A DNA stretch of 64,000 nucleotides. Origin: Terriglobia bacterium. Lineage in GTDB: Bacteria; Acidobacteriota; Terriglobia; Terriglobales; Acidobacteriaceae. Both the position numbers and the translations under genes were made by a program. The stretch is from positions 101,671 through 165,670 of the forward strand of contig JAIQGL010000008.1 of NCBI GenBank assembly GCA_020072585.1, in the 5' to 3' direction. The notes beneath the pieces were generated by a model. The model searched no databases, was not told where the DNA came from, and was given only the letters and a program-made list of their open reading frames with translations. Positions 9,147 to 17,179 of the stretch are shown here, piece after piece. Numbering within the stretch: the stretch's first letter is position 1; each line of letters opens with the position of its first letter.

Positions 9147-10619
9147 ATGGCTGCCAGCACACAGAGCTCGTCGGCTTTGCGCGAAAAATACGAACCTGTC
9201 ATTGGGCTGGAAGTGCACGTCCAGCTGCTCACGCAGACAAAAGTCTTCTGTGGCTGTTCCACGCAGTTTGGCGCGCCGCCCAATACCAACGTGTGTCCGG
9301 TATGTCTGGGGCTGCCCGGCGCTTTGCCCGTACTGAACAAACGCGCGGTGCAGTTTGCGGTGCTTGCGGCCCAGGCGTTGAATTGCCAGGTCCGTGAAAC
9401 CTCCATTTTTGCACGCAAAAATTATTTTTACCCTGATCTGCCCAAGGGGTATCAGATCTCACAATTTGATAAGCCCCTGGCTGAACACGGCTATATCGAA
9501 ATAGCACAAGCAAGCGGCCTCAAAAAAATCGGGATCACCCGCCTGCACATGGAAGAAGACGCTGGTAAAAGCATTCATGACGGTCTGGCTGATTCTGGCC
9601 GCTATACGTCGATCGATCTCAACCGCAGCGGAACGCCCCTGGTTGAGATTGTCAGCGAGCCTGATATGCGCTCTGCTGATGAGGCTTTCGAGTACCTCAC
9701 GCTGCTGAAAGAGATCATTCTGTACACCGGCGTGAGCGACTGCAACATGGAAGAAGGTTCTTTACGTTGTGACGCCAATGTGAGCGTGCGTCCGCGAGGA
9801 CAGGAAAAGTTCGGCACCAAGACGGAAATCAAGAATGTGAACTCTTTCCGCTTCATCCGCGAAGCAATTGAATACGAGATTGACCGCCAGATCGAGGTAA
9901 TTGAAGCGGGCGAAAAGATCCAGCAGGAGACGCGGCTTTACAATGCCCAGGAGGGCAGGACCTATAGCATGCGCTCAAAAGAGCAGGCGCATGATTACCG
10001 CTACTTCCCTGAGCCTGATCTTCTTCCCCTGGTGGCAGACGCGCGCTTGCAAGAGACGATACGCAAGACATTACCGGAGCTGCCAGAGACGCGGCGCAAA
10101 CGGATGGTTGGCGACTACGGTATTACCGAATATGACGCCCGCGTGCTCACCGTGAGCAAAACACTTGCTGACCAGTTCGAAGAAGCAGCCAAAGCCGCCA
10201 GGAATCCCAAGCGTGTGGCCAATCTGGTGCAGAGCGAACTGATGGGTCGTCTCAAGGCCAAAGGACTGGAAATCGAGCAGTCTCCTATTTCCATGAAGGG
10301 CGTTGCCATGTCCGCGGACCTGGTGGAGTCCGGCGCAATCTCCAGCAAGATCCTCAAAGACCTCTATGACAAGGCATTTGCTTCGGGAGAAGATTTCCCT
10401 GCCGTTTATGAGCGTGAGAAGCCGGAACAGATCACAGATACCGTGGCCCTGGAAAAGATCATTGACGAAGTGATTGCCGCCAGTCCCAAACAGGTGGAGC
10501 AATATCGTGCCGGCAAAACCACAATCATCGGTTTCTTCGTCGGCCAGATCATGAAAGCTTCAAAAGGCCGAGCCCAACCGGAACTGGTGAATGAACTGTT
10601 GAAGAAGAAATTGCAATAG
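9147..10619 (+). CDS. gatB: Asp-tRNA(Asn)/Glu-tRNA(Gln) amidotransferase subunit B
   Basis: A 490-residue protein, normal length for GatB. The N-terminal catalytic half has YEPVIGLEVHVQLLTQTK, the zinc-cysteine region CGCSTQFGAPPNTNVCPVC and the SQFDKPLAEHGY segment. The C-terminal YqeY-like tail runs to QPELVNELLKKKL. GatB binds mischarged tRNA and phosphorylates it before amidation with ammonia supplied by GatA; gatA and gatC are not in the window. The start codon has a TATAAT 6 nt upstream and no ribosome-binding site, consistent with leaderless initiation. Confidence 0.97.
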   Translation: MAASTQSSSALREKYEPVIGLEVHVQLLTQTKVFCGCSTQFGAPPNTNVCPVCLGLPGALPVLNKRAVQFAVLAAQALNCQVRETSIFARKNYFYPDLPKGYQISQFDKPLAEHGYIEIAQASGLKKIGITRLHMEEDAGKSIHDGLADSGRYTSIDLNRSGTPLVEIVSEPDMRSADEAFEYLTLLKEIILYTGVSDCNMEEGSLRCDANVSVRPRGQEKFGTKTEIKNVNSFRFIREAIEYEIDRQIEVIEAGEKIQQETRLYNAQEGRTYSMRSKEQAHDYRYFPEPDLLPLVADARLQETIRKTLPELPETRRKRMVGDYGITEYDARVLTVSKTLADQFEEAAKAARNPKRVANLVQSELMGRLKAKGLEIEQSPISMKGVAMSADLVESGAISSKILKDLYDKAFASGEDFPAVYEREKPEQITDTVALEKIIDEVIAASPKQVEQYRAGKTTIIGFFVGQIMKASKGRAQPELVNELLKKKLQ

Positions 10620-10637
10620 CACTTTTGTTCTCTCAAA

Positions 10638-10677
10638 GTCCCCGAGCGGCAGCTGCTCCCTCGCTGCGCTCAGGGAC
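10638..10677. terminator. Hairpin between convergent gatB and MBL gene
   Basis: Arms 10638-10648 (GTCCCCGAGCG) and 10667-10677 (CGCTCAGGGAC) pair over 11 positions with one mismatch. No T-run follows, so its role as a bidirectional terminator is only likely. Confidence 0.4.
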
Positions 10678-10686
10678 TCAGGAAGG

Positions 10687-11616
10687 CTATTTGTGCAGGT
10701 GCCCGTGCGCGTTCTTCGGCCCGGTGGGGCTGTTCTTCAGGCTGTCATAGAGAATTTCAATAAACACGTCAGTTTTGATAAAGCTCTGCCCCCAGCTGTC
10801 CCATTTTGCCAGCACTTTTTCCTGCTTGAGCTGGTCAAGGGTTTTGCCCTTCTTCATCTCCGCCTGTACCGCGGCTGAGGTCTCTTTCAATACGGTGATG
10901 AATTTTTTCAGATCATCCTTGGTGGCAAGCGGACCGTGGCCGGGAATTATTTTTACGTCGTCAGGGATCTCGGCCAGGACTTTCTCGTCACCGGCAATCA
11001 TGCCCTGCACACTGCCGCCGCTGTCAAGATCGATATACGGAAACATTCCGCCGTTAAAGAAGTCGTCTCCCATGTGGACGACGTTGGACTGTTTGAAAAA
11101 GATCACGCTGTCGCCATCGGTATGACCATGGGGGAAATGGATGGCATGAATGTCTTCGCCGTTCAGATGGACAGAGACGTCATTCTCAAAAGTGATAATG
11201 GGCAGGGCTGCTTTTTCCGCCGGCTTGGTTTCGCCGAAGCGGCCTTTGCCGCCAGAGGCAAGCCTCTTGCGTACATTCTCCTGGGCCACGATTGGGGCCT
11301 TCTCGCCAAAATGCTGGTTGCTGCCTGTATGGTCGCCATGCCAGTGCGTATTCAGGACGACTTTGACAGGCTTATCGGTAATGCCCTTCAGGGCAGCTTC
11401 AATCTTTTCCGCCAGCGGCAGGAACTCATCGTCCACGATGACAATTCCGTCATCGCCGACTGAAGCGCCGATATTGCCGCCTGCGCCCTGCAGCATGTAA
11501 ACCGTGCCCGCAACTTTCTCCACTTTCATCTCGACCTTGCTGAAGTCCTGTCCCTGGGCCTGCATCATGCCGAGAAACGCAACCAGCGCAAACCAAAAAA
11601 CGCTTTTCCGCATCAT
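10687..11616 (-). CDS. Secreted MBL-fold metallo-hydrolase
   Basis: A 309-residue protein with a signal peptide (MMRKSVFWFALVAFLGMMQAQGQ). The metallo-beta-lactamase fold has GGNIGASVGDDGIVIVDD, the zinc site THWHGDH, HFPHGHTDGDS and PGHGPLATKDDL. The family resembles periplasmic 'quinoprotein relay'/B-type hydrolases of unknown substrate rather than true beta-lactamases. An AGAGGA site precedes the ATG at 11616. A longer member of the same superfamily lies at 35220-36335. The substrate cannot be assigned from sequence. Confidence 0.88.
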   Translation of the reverse strand: MMRKSVFWFALVAFLGMMQAQGQDFSKVEMKVEKVAGTVYMLQGAGGNIGASVGDDGIVIVDDEFLPLAEKIEAALKGITDKPVKVVLNTHWHGDHTGSNQHFGEKAPIVAQENVRKRLASGGKGRFGETKPAEKAALPIITFENDVSVHLNGEDIHAIHFPHGHTDGDSVIFFKQSNVVHMGDDFFNGGMFPYIDLDSGGSVQGMIAGDEKVLAEIPDDVKIIPGHGPLATKDDLKKFITVLKETSAAVQAEMKKGKTLDQLKQEKVLAKWDSWGQSFIKTDVFIEILYDSLKNSPTGPKNAHGHLHK

Positions 11617-11796
11617 GTCCTCTTTTCATCTGCCATTGAATTCAAAGAATTGCCTTTTGTGAAACGCACAATCTTAATGGGCGAGACGGTTTGAGTTCAA
11701 ATTGATTTCGCATGAAAAATCAGGCATGCGCGCCAGATTGGAAAGTGTGCGGTCCGCCCGATAAAATATTCAGTTCAATTCTTTCGGAGGACAAAC

Positions 11797-13047
11797 ATGC
11801 CGTCGGTTCGCCATGTTTCAGCCAAAAAGGGTGACGTAATCGTTCTTGTGGGGACCATGAAGGGCGCATTTGTGCTGCGCTCCAACGCGGCACGCAAGAA
11901 GTGGGATGTGGGCGGGCCTTATTCCATCGGATCGCCGGTCTATGCCATGGCGTTTGACCAGCGGCAGGGCCGCCACCGGATATGGTGGGCCCAGCAGAGC
12001 TTCCGCTGGGGCACGGTGCTTTGCTCCTCAGACGATTACGGCAAAACAATCACCGAGCCGGAAGCGTACTCCGTCAAGTTCCCGCCGGAATCAAAACTGA
12101 CGCTCAAGAACATCTGGCAGATCGCGCTGGGGCGAGCCGATGATCCCGATACGCTCTATTGTGGAGTTGAACCGGCCGCGCTCTTTGAATCGCACGACGC
12201 GGGAAAGAGCTGGACGCCGGTGAAGGGACTGCTTGACCACCCTCATCGCGACCGATGGGTCCCCGGTGGCGGAGGTATGTGCCTGCACACGATTGTGCCG
12301 GACCCGGTAGATCCAAAACGAATGACGATCGCCATTTCTACAGCCGGCACCTACCGAACAGATGATGGCGGCGCTACCTGGCAGGCGCGGAATCAAGGAG
12401 TGCGAGCAGAATTTCTTCCCGATAAATATCCGGAATTCGGACAATGCGTGCATAAGATCGTCCAGCATCCATCGAAGCCGGGACGGCTGTTCCTACAGAA
12501 CCATTGGGGCCTCTACCGTAGCGATGACGCCGGCAACTCATGGAAGGACATCGCCAATGGCGTGCCTTCAGACTTTGGTTTTTGCATGGTGATCCATCCG
12601 CACGATCCAGACACGGTGTACATCGTGCCGATTGAATCCGACGAGTATCGCTGCACTCCTGAAGGCAAGTTGCGTGTCTATCGCACACGCAATGCAGGCG
12701 AAAGCTGGGAGCCACTCACACGCGGCTTGCCGCAGAAAAACGCCATGGAAACGATTCTGCGCGACTCTCTGGCCGCGGACACATGCGATCCAGCGGGGAT
12801 TTATTTTGGGACCAGAAGCGGCAAGGTCTACGGCTCCAGCGATGACGGCAAATCCTGGCAGGCGATTCTTGAAGGCCTGCCTCCCGTGGTGTGCGTGAGG
12901 GCTGCGCTGGTGGGCGAAGGCGGGAAAGATTCACCGCGGAGACGCGGAGGCGCGGAGAAAAGAAAAGTACAGGCAAAGAGATCAACTTCCAGAAAAGCGC
13001 CGGCGCGACGAGCAGCCAAAAGCCGACCACGAGCTGGGAAAAGATAA
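11797..13047 (+). CDS. BNR/Asp-box beta-propeller protein (sialidase-like), C-terminus altered by an octamer repeat
   Basis: A 416-residue protein with repeated Asp-box motifs (SHDAGKSWTPV, TDDGGATWQ, SDDAGNSWKD, TRNAGESWEP, SSDDGKSWQAI) forming a propeller like those of exo-alpha-sialidases and VPS10-type proteins. No catalytic tyrosine/arginine set could be assigned, so enzymatic activity is unproven. It has no signal peptide. The propeller should end around PPVVCVRAALV. After that the frame passes through an 8-bp tandem repeat (12932-12962) and a Lys/Arg-rich tail. GGAGG at 11786-11790 sets the start. A MoaD-like gene follows after 3 nt and is probably co-transcribed. Confidence 0.83.
   Translation: MPSVRHVSAKKGDVIVLVGTMKGAFVLRSNAARKKWDVGGPYSIGSPVYAMAFDQRQGRHRIWWAQQSFRWGTVLCSSDDYGKTITEPEAYSVKFPPESKLTLKNIWQIALGRADDPDTLYCGVEPAALFESHDAGKSWTPVKGLLDHPHRDRWVPGGGGMCLHTIVPDPVDPKRMTIAISTAGTYRTDDGGATWQARNQGVRAEFLPDKYPEFGQCVHKIVQHPSKPGRLFLQNHWGLYRSDDAGNSWKDIANGVPSDFGFCMVIHPHDPDTVYIVPIESDEYRCTPEGKLRVYRTRNAGESWEPLTRGLPQKNAMETILRDSLAADTCDPAGIYFGTRSGKVYGSSDDGKSWQAILEGLPPVVCVRAALVGEGGKDSPRRRGGAEKRKVQAKRSTSRKAPARRAAKSRPRAGKR
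12932..12962 (+). repeat. Degenerate 8-bp tandem repeat (CGGAGNCG-type) inside a coding region
   Basis: The stretch contains CGGAGACG, CGGAGGCG and CGGAGAAA in direct succession. It encodes the SPRRRGGAEKRK segment in the tail of the BNR protein. Repeats of this 'CGGAGACGCGGAGGCG' kind are mostly intergenic in bacteria, so this looks like an invasion of the gene's 3' end. Confidence 0.6.
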
Positions 13048-13050
13048 GCT

Positions 13051-13332
13051 ATGCCCGTCACGATTCGAATACCGACGTATCTGGCCGCTTTTGCTGGGGG
13101 ACTTAATTCGCTTGCGATTGAAGGCTCACCCGCAACGGTCGCGGAGGCGCTTGAATCGCTCTGGAGAGGCAGTCCAGGGCTGAAGGACCGCATTCTCGAC
13201 GAACAGGGCGAGGTTCGCCAGCACATCAACATATTCGTGGGCGAAGAAGCCATTCGCTTTGCCGACGGACTGTCAACAAAAGTCCCCAACGGTGCGGAGA
13301 TACTGGTTGTTCCGGCGGTGAGCGGCGGTTAG
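13051..13332 (+). CDS. MoaD/ThiS-family ubiquitin-like sulfur carrier
   Basis: A 93-residue beta-grasp protein (MPVTIRIPTYLAAFAGG...). It ends in VVPAVSGG, the C-terminal Gly-Gly needed for adenylation and thiocarboxylation by a MoeB/ThiF-type enzyme. It sits 3 nt behind the BNR-propeller gene, which suggests co-expression; I see no molybdopterin gene nearby. Its sulfur acceptor is therefore unknown. MoaD, ThiS or an alternative carrier are all possible. Confidence 0.85.
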   Translation: MPVTIRIPTYLAAFAGGLNSLAIEGSPATVAEALESLWRGSPGLKDRILDEQGEVRQHINIFVGEEAIRFADGLSTKVPNGAEILVVPAVSGG

Positions 13333-13344
13333 GGCTTCGCGGTA

Positions 13345-13632
13345 TCAGGAAGCAGAGCGAATGAAACGCTCAACAGCGGGAGTAAGTTTGATAACGATGA
13401 AGTGGTCTTCGGGATAGAGATAATCCTCTCCCGACTCGTCTACAACCCGCAGCATTCCGAGCTTGGTTGCTGCCGAGTCACGCATAACCCTGTAAATCTT
13501 TCGTATCTCCAATGAGGCCGGATATTCGTCATTTTTCACGCAGACGACGTATTGAGAGCCCGATGGGCCTTTTTTCCTAGGAGAGAATCCGTTTGATTTT
13601 GGTTTCTTTTCTGCCAATGCCGTGAGCTTCAT
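13345..13632 (-). CDS. Small conserved-looking protein, unknown function
   Basis: A 95-residue protein with a basic N-terminal tail (KKPKSNGFSPRKKGPSGS) and a compact domain: YVVCVKNDEYPASLEIRKIYRV, then RVVDESGEDYLYPEDHFIVIKL. I recall similar small proteins in many genomes but know no function. The ATG at 13632 lies inside the 3' end of the preceding gene (56-nt overlap), so the two are likely translated together. The third gene of a short minus-strand cassette. Confidence 0.65.
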   Translation of the reverse strand: MKLTALAEKKPKSNGFSPRKKGPSGSQYVVCVKNDEYPASLEIRKIYRVMRDSAATKLGMLRVVDESGEDYLYPEDHFIVIKLTPAVERFIRSAS

Positions 13633-13810
13633 ACCAGTGCAGTTCAGCTAGACATATCGTACCATTGGCAAGGCGAATCGACGCAATTCCTTTCAGTTTC
13701 CTCCACCGAACGCCGCCGTAAGCTTTTCGAAGTCTTTTATGTTCGCGAATTGACTTACCGGATGCGATGATCTGAACTTCCGAAATAGTTCCCACAATAT
13801 TAAAGTTCAT
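13577..13810 (-). CDS. Small basic protein, unknown function
   Basis: A 77-residue protein. The recognisable stretch is SGKSIREHKRLRKAYGG, then WRKLKGIASIRLANG and ELHWYEAHGIGRKETKIKR. This composition is seen in small conserved proteins often found beside the type encoded at 13345-13632, but I cannot name a function. No catalytic motif is visible. It is basic overall, which would fit nucleic-acid binding (inference). It follows the winged-helix-like gene by 13 nt. Confidence 0.65.
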   Translation of the reverse strand: MNFNIVGTISEVQIIASGKSIREHKRLRKAYGGVRWRKLKGIASIRLANGTICLAELHWYEAHGIGRKETKIKRILS

Positions 13811-13823
13811 TCCACGTCCACCG

Positions 13824-14324
13824 CTATTTCTGCGTGCGCTTCATTGTTTCCAACCATTGTTTGCCTTCGTCAGTAATCTCCCACACTCCACGAGGAGAAC
13901 CAGATTTGACAAGCCCCTGACGAACCATATTGAATCTTTGCCACGCTGTGCGATTGCGCCATCGCACGTCGATCCCGCTCGGTAGCCTTTCACGATCCCC
14001 GGGAGTAAGAATGTGATCCAGTTTCTGTCCCACCCTCTCTATGACCTGGTCTCCTTTGGCTGAGCCTCCAAACTCGAGGAGCGACTCTAGTATTGCTGGC
14101 CAATAAATGTGAGCTGGGGTGAAGTGTTCACGAATTGCCGAAAATGCCAGCCCTTCCATATCGGATGGGTGTTCTGGTACGTCAGGAAGCAACCGGTCAA
14201 TAGCTTCTATCTGCTGACGGATTCTAGACATCTTTTGGCTTATTTCTTGGTAATCATCATTCAACTCCACTAACTCTTGTTCCAAGCTCTCTCGCCAAAG
14301 ACGCAGCTCTTGTTCCATCGCCAT
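13824..14324 (-). CDS. Coiled-coil plus winged-helix-like protein, unknown function
   Basis: A 166-residue protein. Residues 1-50 form a heptad-rich coiled coil (LWRESLEQELVELNDDYQEI...RIRQQIEAIDRL). The C-terminal half (about 65-160) resembles a winged-helix domain of the kind at the N-terminus of Mrr-type proteins, ending RQGLVKSGSPRGVWEITDEG. It could be a DNA-binding regulator of the two small genes behind it. There is no nuclease motif. The AT-rich 176-nt region upstream carries a long imperfect palindrome that may hold its promoter. Confidence 0.65.
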   Translation of the reverse strand: MAMEQELRLWRESLEQELVELNDDYQEISQKMSRIRQQIEAIDRLLPDVPEHPSDMEGLAFSAIREHFTPAHIYWPAILESLLEFGGSAKGDQVIERVGQKLDHILTPGDRERLPSGIDVRWRNRTAWQRFNMVRQGLVKSGSPRGVWEITDEGKQWLETMKRTQK

Positions 14325-14367
14325 ATATCAAACCCACAATTTTACTTTCTTAAATGCTAACCCAACC

Positions 14368-14418
14368 ACAAACAAAACACAACAAACAAAAAGGTAGTTG
14401 TTGTGTGTATTTGTTTGT
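14368..14418. repeat. Long imperfect A/C- and T/G-rich palindrome
   Basis: Left arm 14368-14387 (ACAAACAAAACACAACAAAC) pairs with 14397-14418 apart from a few bulges; the loop is AAAAAGGTA. It lies in the 176-nt AT-rich gap between two minus-strand genes and may act as a weak terminator for 14501-15697 or as a promoter element for 13824-14324. The rest of this gap shows nothing else. Confidence 0.5.
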
Positions 14419-14500
14419 TTATTTTATTGATAATAAAGGCTTTATAAGTGAAAAAAATCTGGAGTCATTGTGGCCGGGAAAATTGAAGAAATAAGGTTTT

Positions 14501-15697
14501 TCACTGCAACGGCGTGCTTGCCCCCTCAAAAACCTTTGTTACCGTACTCCGCCCGACGCCATAGATGATGAAGCTTTTCTCGTCAAAGCTGTATTCACGG
14601 AAGAGAAGCTCAGCCAGACCATCGCCATCAACATCGACCGCGTCAATCAACTCAAGCCGGGGCGCCACGTCCAAGCGTGAAGAGTCCGTCACACTGGCCG
14701 CAAGCTTTTGCGGCACGCCATCAAAATCCACACGCGCAATGACAGTCACATATCGTGAGATAAATTTTCCCGGCGTACCTTTGCCGCCGGGAGCCAGATA
14801 GCTTCCGGGGACCTCCGCACTCAACACGATGACGGCATCATTGCTCATGTCCAGATCAAAGGAACGCATGGCGATGTTCTTGAGCGAGTTCGGCGTGAGC
14901 TGAGCGTTCTCCCGGGGGAGCTGCGCCAGGGCGAGCTTGCGCATCTTGAGTTCCATCTGCTCCGCCTCTCCGGCTTTCCATTTAAATTCATAGGATCGGG
15001 GATCCGTGGACTCTGTGTCAGACACAGCCACAAGAACCTTGGTGCCGGGTGTGAAGACCCGAGGGGTGGTCGAAGGGACAGCGCCTTCCACCGGAGTTGG
15101 TTTGGGCTGCGGTGGCTCGGCCGGTTCCTGCTTTTGAGGATCGCGCCGCTTCAGCGTTGGACGGTCCGCATCCTCGGATGGAGTAGCTGGAGCAGTGTCT
15201 GCCGATCCTGCCCCCGCACCGGACGGAGCGGGAGTGCCTGTGGGAGCGGCCGCTGTGGTGCTATCGCCGTGACGAATAATCGGCCGGTCGTCGCCGGCGA
15301 CCACGGGCGGCGGAGGCGGCGGTTTTTTGATAAGGTCCACGGGCTGCCACTTACCAAGCGCCGTCCAGCCATGGCTGTTTGTGCCGCTTAAGATGGTGGC
15401 ATAGCCCGCGGGCATGCCAGACGTCTGCCCTTCATATACGATTCCGTTCTCAAGGGCCATGGGACGTGGCGACGACTTGTAGATGCCAGCGTCATTGAAG
15501 CGGCCTTCATCCAGAATGGTCACCGGGAAAACGCGCGTGGAAACAATTCCGGCTGAGTCGGTTGTGATCTCAAGAACGGCGGTGGCACGCAGTTTGTGGG
15601 CCTTACGCCGCTGCGCCGTGGCACCAGCAAGAGCAGCAGCACACACCAGCACAAGAGCCGCGCTGGCCAGAAACTTTCTTCTGCTATATAAATTCAT
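14501..15697 (-). CDS. Secreted Pro-rich-linker protein, unknown function
   Basis: A 398-residue protein from the ATG at 15697, with signal peptide RRKFLASAALVLVCAAALAGATAQ. A first domain of about 100 residues follows, then a linker with six prolines in a row and Pro/Thr/Ala-rich sequence. The C-terminal domain has VLVAVSDTESTDPRSYEF and VDVDGDGLAELLFREY, the latter similar to FG-GAP/VCBS calcium-loop repeats. The frame is open far upstream (to 16366), but that part is antisense to the peroxiredoxin gene and has no coding character. The start is only 24 nt from the divergent peroxiredoxin start, so the two genes share a promoter region. Confidence 0.72.
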   Translation of the reverse strand: MNLYSRRKFLASAALVLVCAAALAGATAQRRKAHKLRATAVLEITTDSAGIVSTRVFPVTILDEGRFNDAGIYKSSPRPMALENGIVYEGQTSGMPAGYATILSGTNSHGWTALGKWQPVDLIKKPPPPPPVVAGDDRPIIRHGDSTTAAAPTGTPAPSGAGAGSADTAPATPSEDADRPTLKRRDPQKQEPAEPPQPKPTPVEGAVPSTTPRVFTPGTKVLVAVSDTESTDPRSYEFKWKAGEAEQMELKMRKLALAQLPRENAQLTPNSLKNIAMRSFDLDMSNDAVIVLSAEVPGSYLAPGGKGTPGKFISRYVTVIARVDFDGVPQKLAASVTDSSRLDVAPRLELIDAVDVDGDGLAELLFREYSFDEKSFIIYGVGRSTVTKVFEGASTPLQ

Positions 15698-15721
15698 TGC
15701 CGTTATAAACACAGGAAATCC

Positions 15722-16180
15722 ATGGAAGTTAATGATAAAGCCCCGGAGTTCTCTCTTGCTAATGAAGAGGGTAAAACAGTCGCACTGAAAGACCATCGAG
15801 GAAAGAACGTGGTCCTGTTCTTTTACCCCAAAGCCAACACGTCCGGTTGAACGATTGAAGCGTGCGGGTTCCGCGACGCATTCCAGAAAATCCAGCGGGC
15901 TGGCGCTGTTGTACTCGGCATCTCCGCCGATAAGCCGTCTGCCCAGAAGAAGTTCAAAGAGAAAAACGACCTTCCCTATTCGCTTCTGGCGGATGTGGAC
16001 AAGGCCGTCTGTATCAAGTATGGCGTGCTCAAGGAAAAGAGCATGTATGGCCGGAAATATATGGGCATCGACCGGACCACGTTCGTGATCAGCCCGGAAG
16101 GAAAGATCTCCGCAATTCTCAGCGGGTTGAAGCCGGACGAGCATGCCGGAGCGGTCATTGCAGCTTTGAAAGGCCTGTAA
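15722..16180 (+). CDS. Peroxiredoxin (BCP/PrxQ type) with in-frame TGA at the peroxidatic cysteine: probable selenoprotein
   Basis: Read through one TGA, this is a complete 152-residue peroxiredoxin. MEVNDKAPEFSLANEEGKTV and VVLFFYPKANTSG precede the stop; TIEACGFRDAF and a full Prx C-terminus follow it. Normal members have G-C-T-x-E-A-C here, so the TGA (codon 43, 15848-15850) replaces exactly the peroxidatic Cys, while the resolving Cys five residues on is kept. A hairpin starts 9 nt after the TGA (arms GCGTGCGG and CCGCgACGC, loop GTT, 15860-15879). This fits a bacterial SECIS, whose loop should carry G near its 5' side 16-37 nt after UGA. Expected role: reduction of peroxides. A nonsense mutation is the alternative, but frame and length are otherwise intact. 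Confidence 0.88.
15860..15879 (+). promoter_or_regulatory. Candidate bacterial SECIS hairpin (first peroxiredoxin)
   Basis: Stem GCGT/ACGC plus GCGG/CCGC with a single bulged G and apical loop GUU. The loop begins 17 nt after the UGA, within the spacing known for SelB recognition. It lies inside the coding sequence, as in bacterial selenoprotein mRNAs. Confidence 0.7.
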
Positions 16181-16188
16181 CAGAGCGT

Positions 16189-16209
16189 GGCGAAAGTCAT
16201 TTTTTCGCC
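16189..16209 (+). terminator. Intrinsic terminator-like hairpin after the first peroxiredoxin
   Basis: GGCGAAA (16189-16195) pairs with TTTCGCC (16203-16209); the following AGCGTTTTGTTTT is T-rich. A second stem, GCTTTTCAG with CTGAAAAAGC (16228-16249), follows. Confidence 0.55.
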
Positions 16210-16414
16210 AGCGTTTTGTTTTCAGAGGCTTTTCAGCCCCTGAAAAAGCTGGCATGTTACTTCGGTAACGCCTCATCACGCTGAAGACTGCTGAAGATTG
16301 ATTGCAATCCTGGCCTGGCTGACAGACAATCTGCCGGCAGCCCTCCCATCCACATAATCCAGACAAGTTGCCTTACACCCGTAACTCCCATTTTCGGGAA
16401 GGTAAGGAGAACGT

Positions 16415-17140
16415 ATGAAAAATTTATTGGTAATTGCAGTTATGCTGCTTTTTGGTCTGGCGACTCTCGCTCAGGACGGCAAGGACAAAAAGCAAGACAG
16501 AAAAGATCATTCCCCGGCCGCTAAATCCTCCGACAAACAACACGACAACGAGCAAGCCGAACGGGATGAGCATGGCCGGAAGCACATGAAGTTCACCCAG
16601 GAAGGTGAATTCGCTTCCGTCTCCACTGCTCTCGGTTTCGACGCCAGCATCAACCTGAATGTCTCGCGCGGCTCCAGCTCAACTTCCCCAACCGCAACGT
16701 TCATCAATTTCATCTTCTTCCAGTTCTCAAGCGATCACAGCGTCGAAACCATCACCCAGATCTTCGGGGAGATCCCCAACAGCGCCTTCACTGGCACAAA
16801 CACGAAAAGCCTGGTTCTGGATCTCGACACCAGTACGCTTGATCCCGCCACCTCCTCCAGCACCACGTGCACGCTAGACGTAATTACCTTTACCATCACC
16901 TGCGGCCCCGGTACCCTGGGCACAATCCATCTGGCGTTTAGCGAAAACGGCATCCAGGCCACCCGCATTCTGAACCTGGTAGAAGAAGATATAGCCGGGC
17001 CCGTGACCACGCTCATCCACCGCAAGTCAGACAATGGCACGGCGGATGTTCAGGGTTTCGTGTTTGGCATGCCGGTTTCAAGTTCCGCGGCGTCCGTGGG
17101 CGTCAACTTTAGCTCGAGCGTGGAGATTACCCGGCACTAA
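16415..17140 (+). CDS. Secreted protein, unknown function
   Basis: A 241-residue protein with a clear signal peptide (MKNLLVIAVMLLFGLATLAQ) and a strongly charged segment after it (residues 22-60, rich in Lys, Asp, His). The rest is a Ser/Thr-rich beta domain (FINFIFFQFSSDHSVETIT, SLVLDLDTSTLDP). Two cysteines (CTLDVITFTITCG) could form a disulfide. AAGGAG is well placed before the ATG. I do not recognise the family. The composition suggests an exported, possibly surface-exposed protein. Confidence 0.72.
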   Translation: MKNLLVIAVMLLFGLATLAQDGKDKKQDRKDHSPAAKSSDKQHDNEQAERDEHGRKHMKFTQEGEFASVSTALGFDASINLNVSRGSSSTSPTATFINFIFFQFSSDHSVETITQIFGEIPNSAFTGTNTKSLVLDLDTSTLDPATSSSTTCTLDVITFTITCGPGTLGTIHLAFSENGIQATRILNLVEEDIAGPVTTLIHRKSDNGTADVQGFVFGMPVSSSAASVGVNFSSSVEITRH

Positions 17141-17179
17141 CCGGCGAACGATCGAACGAGCATTGTCTTTGAGATTGAG

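Noticed and set aside
15722..15850. Reading the first peroxiredoxin as a pseudogene with a nonsense mutation
   Set aside because: The TGA is exactly at the catalytic residue, the rest is intact, a SECIS-like hairpin follows, and a second gene shows the same pattern.
15698..16366. Long 5' extension of the 14501-15697 frame
   Set aside because: It is antisense to the Sec peroxiredoxin; the signal peptide begins at the ATG at 15697.
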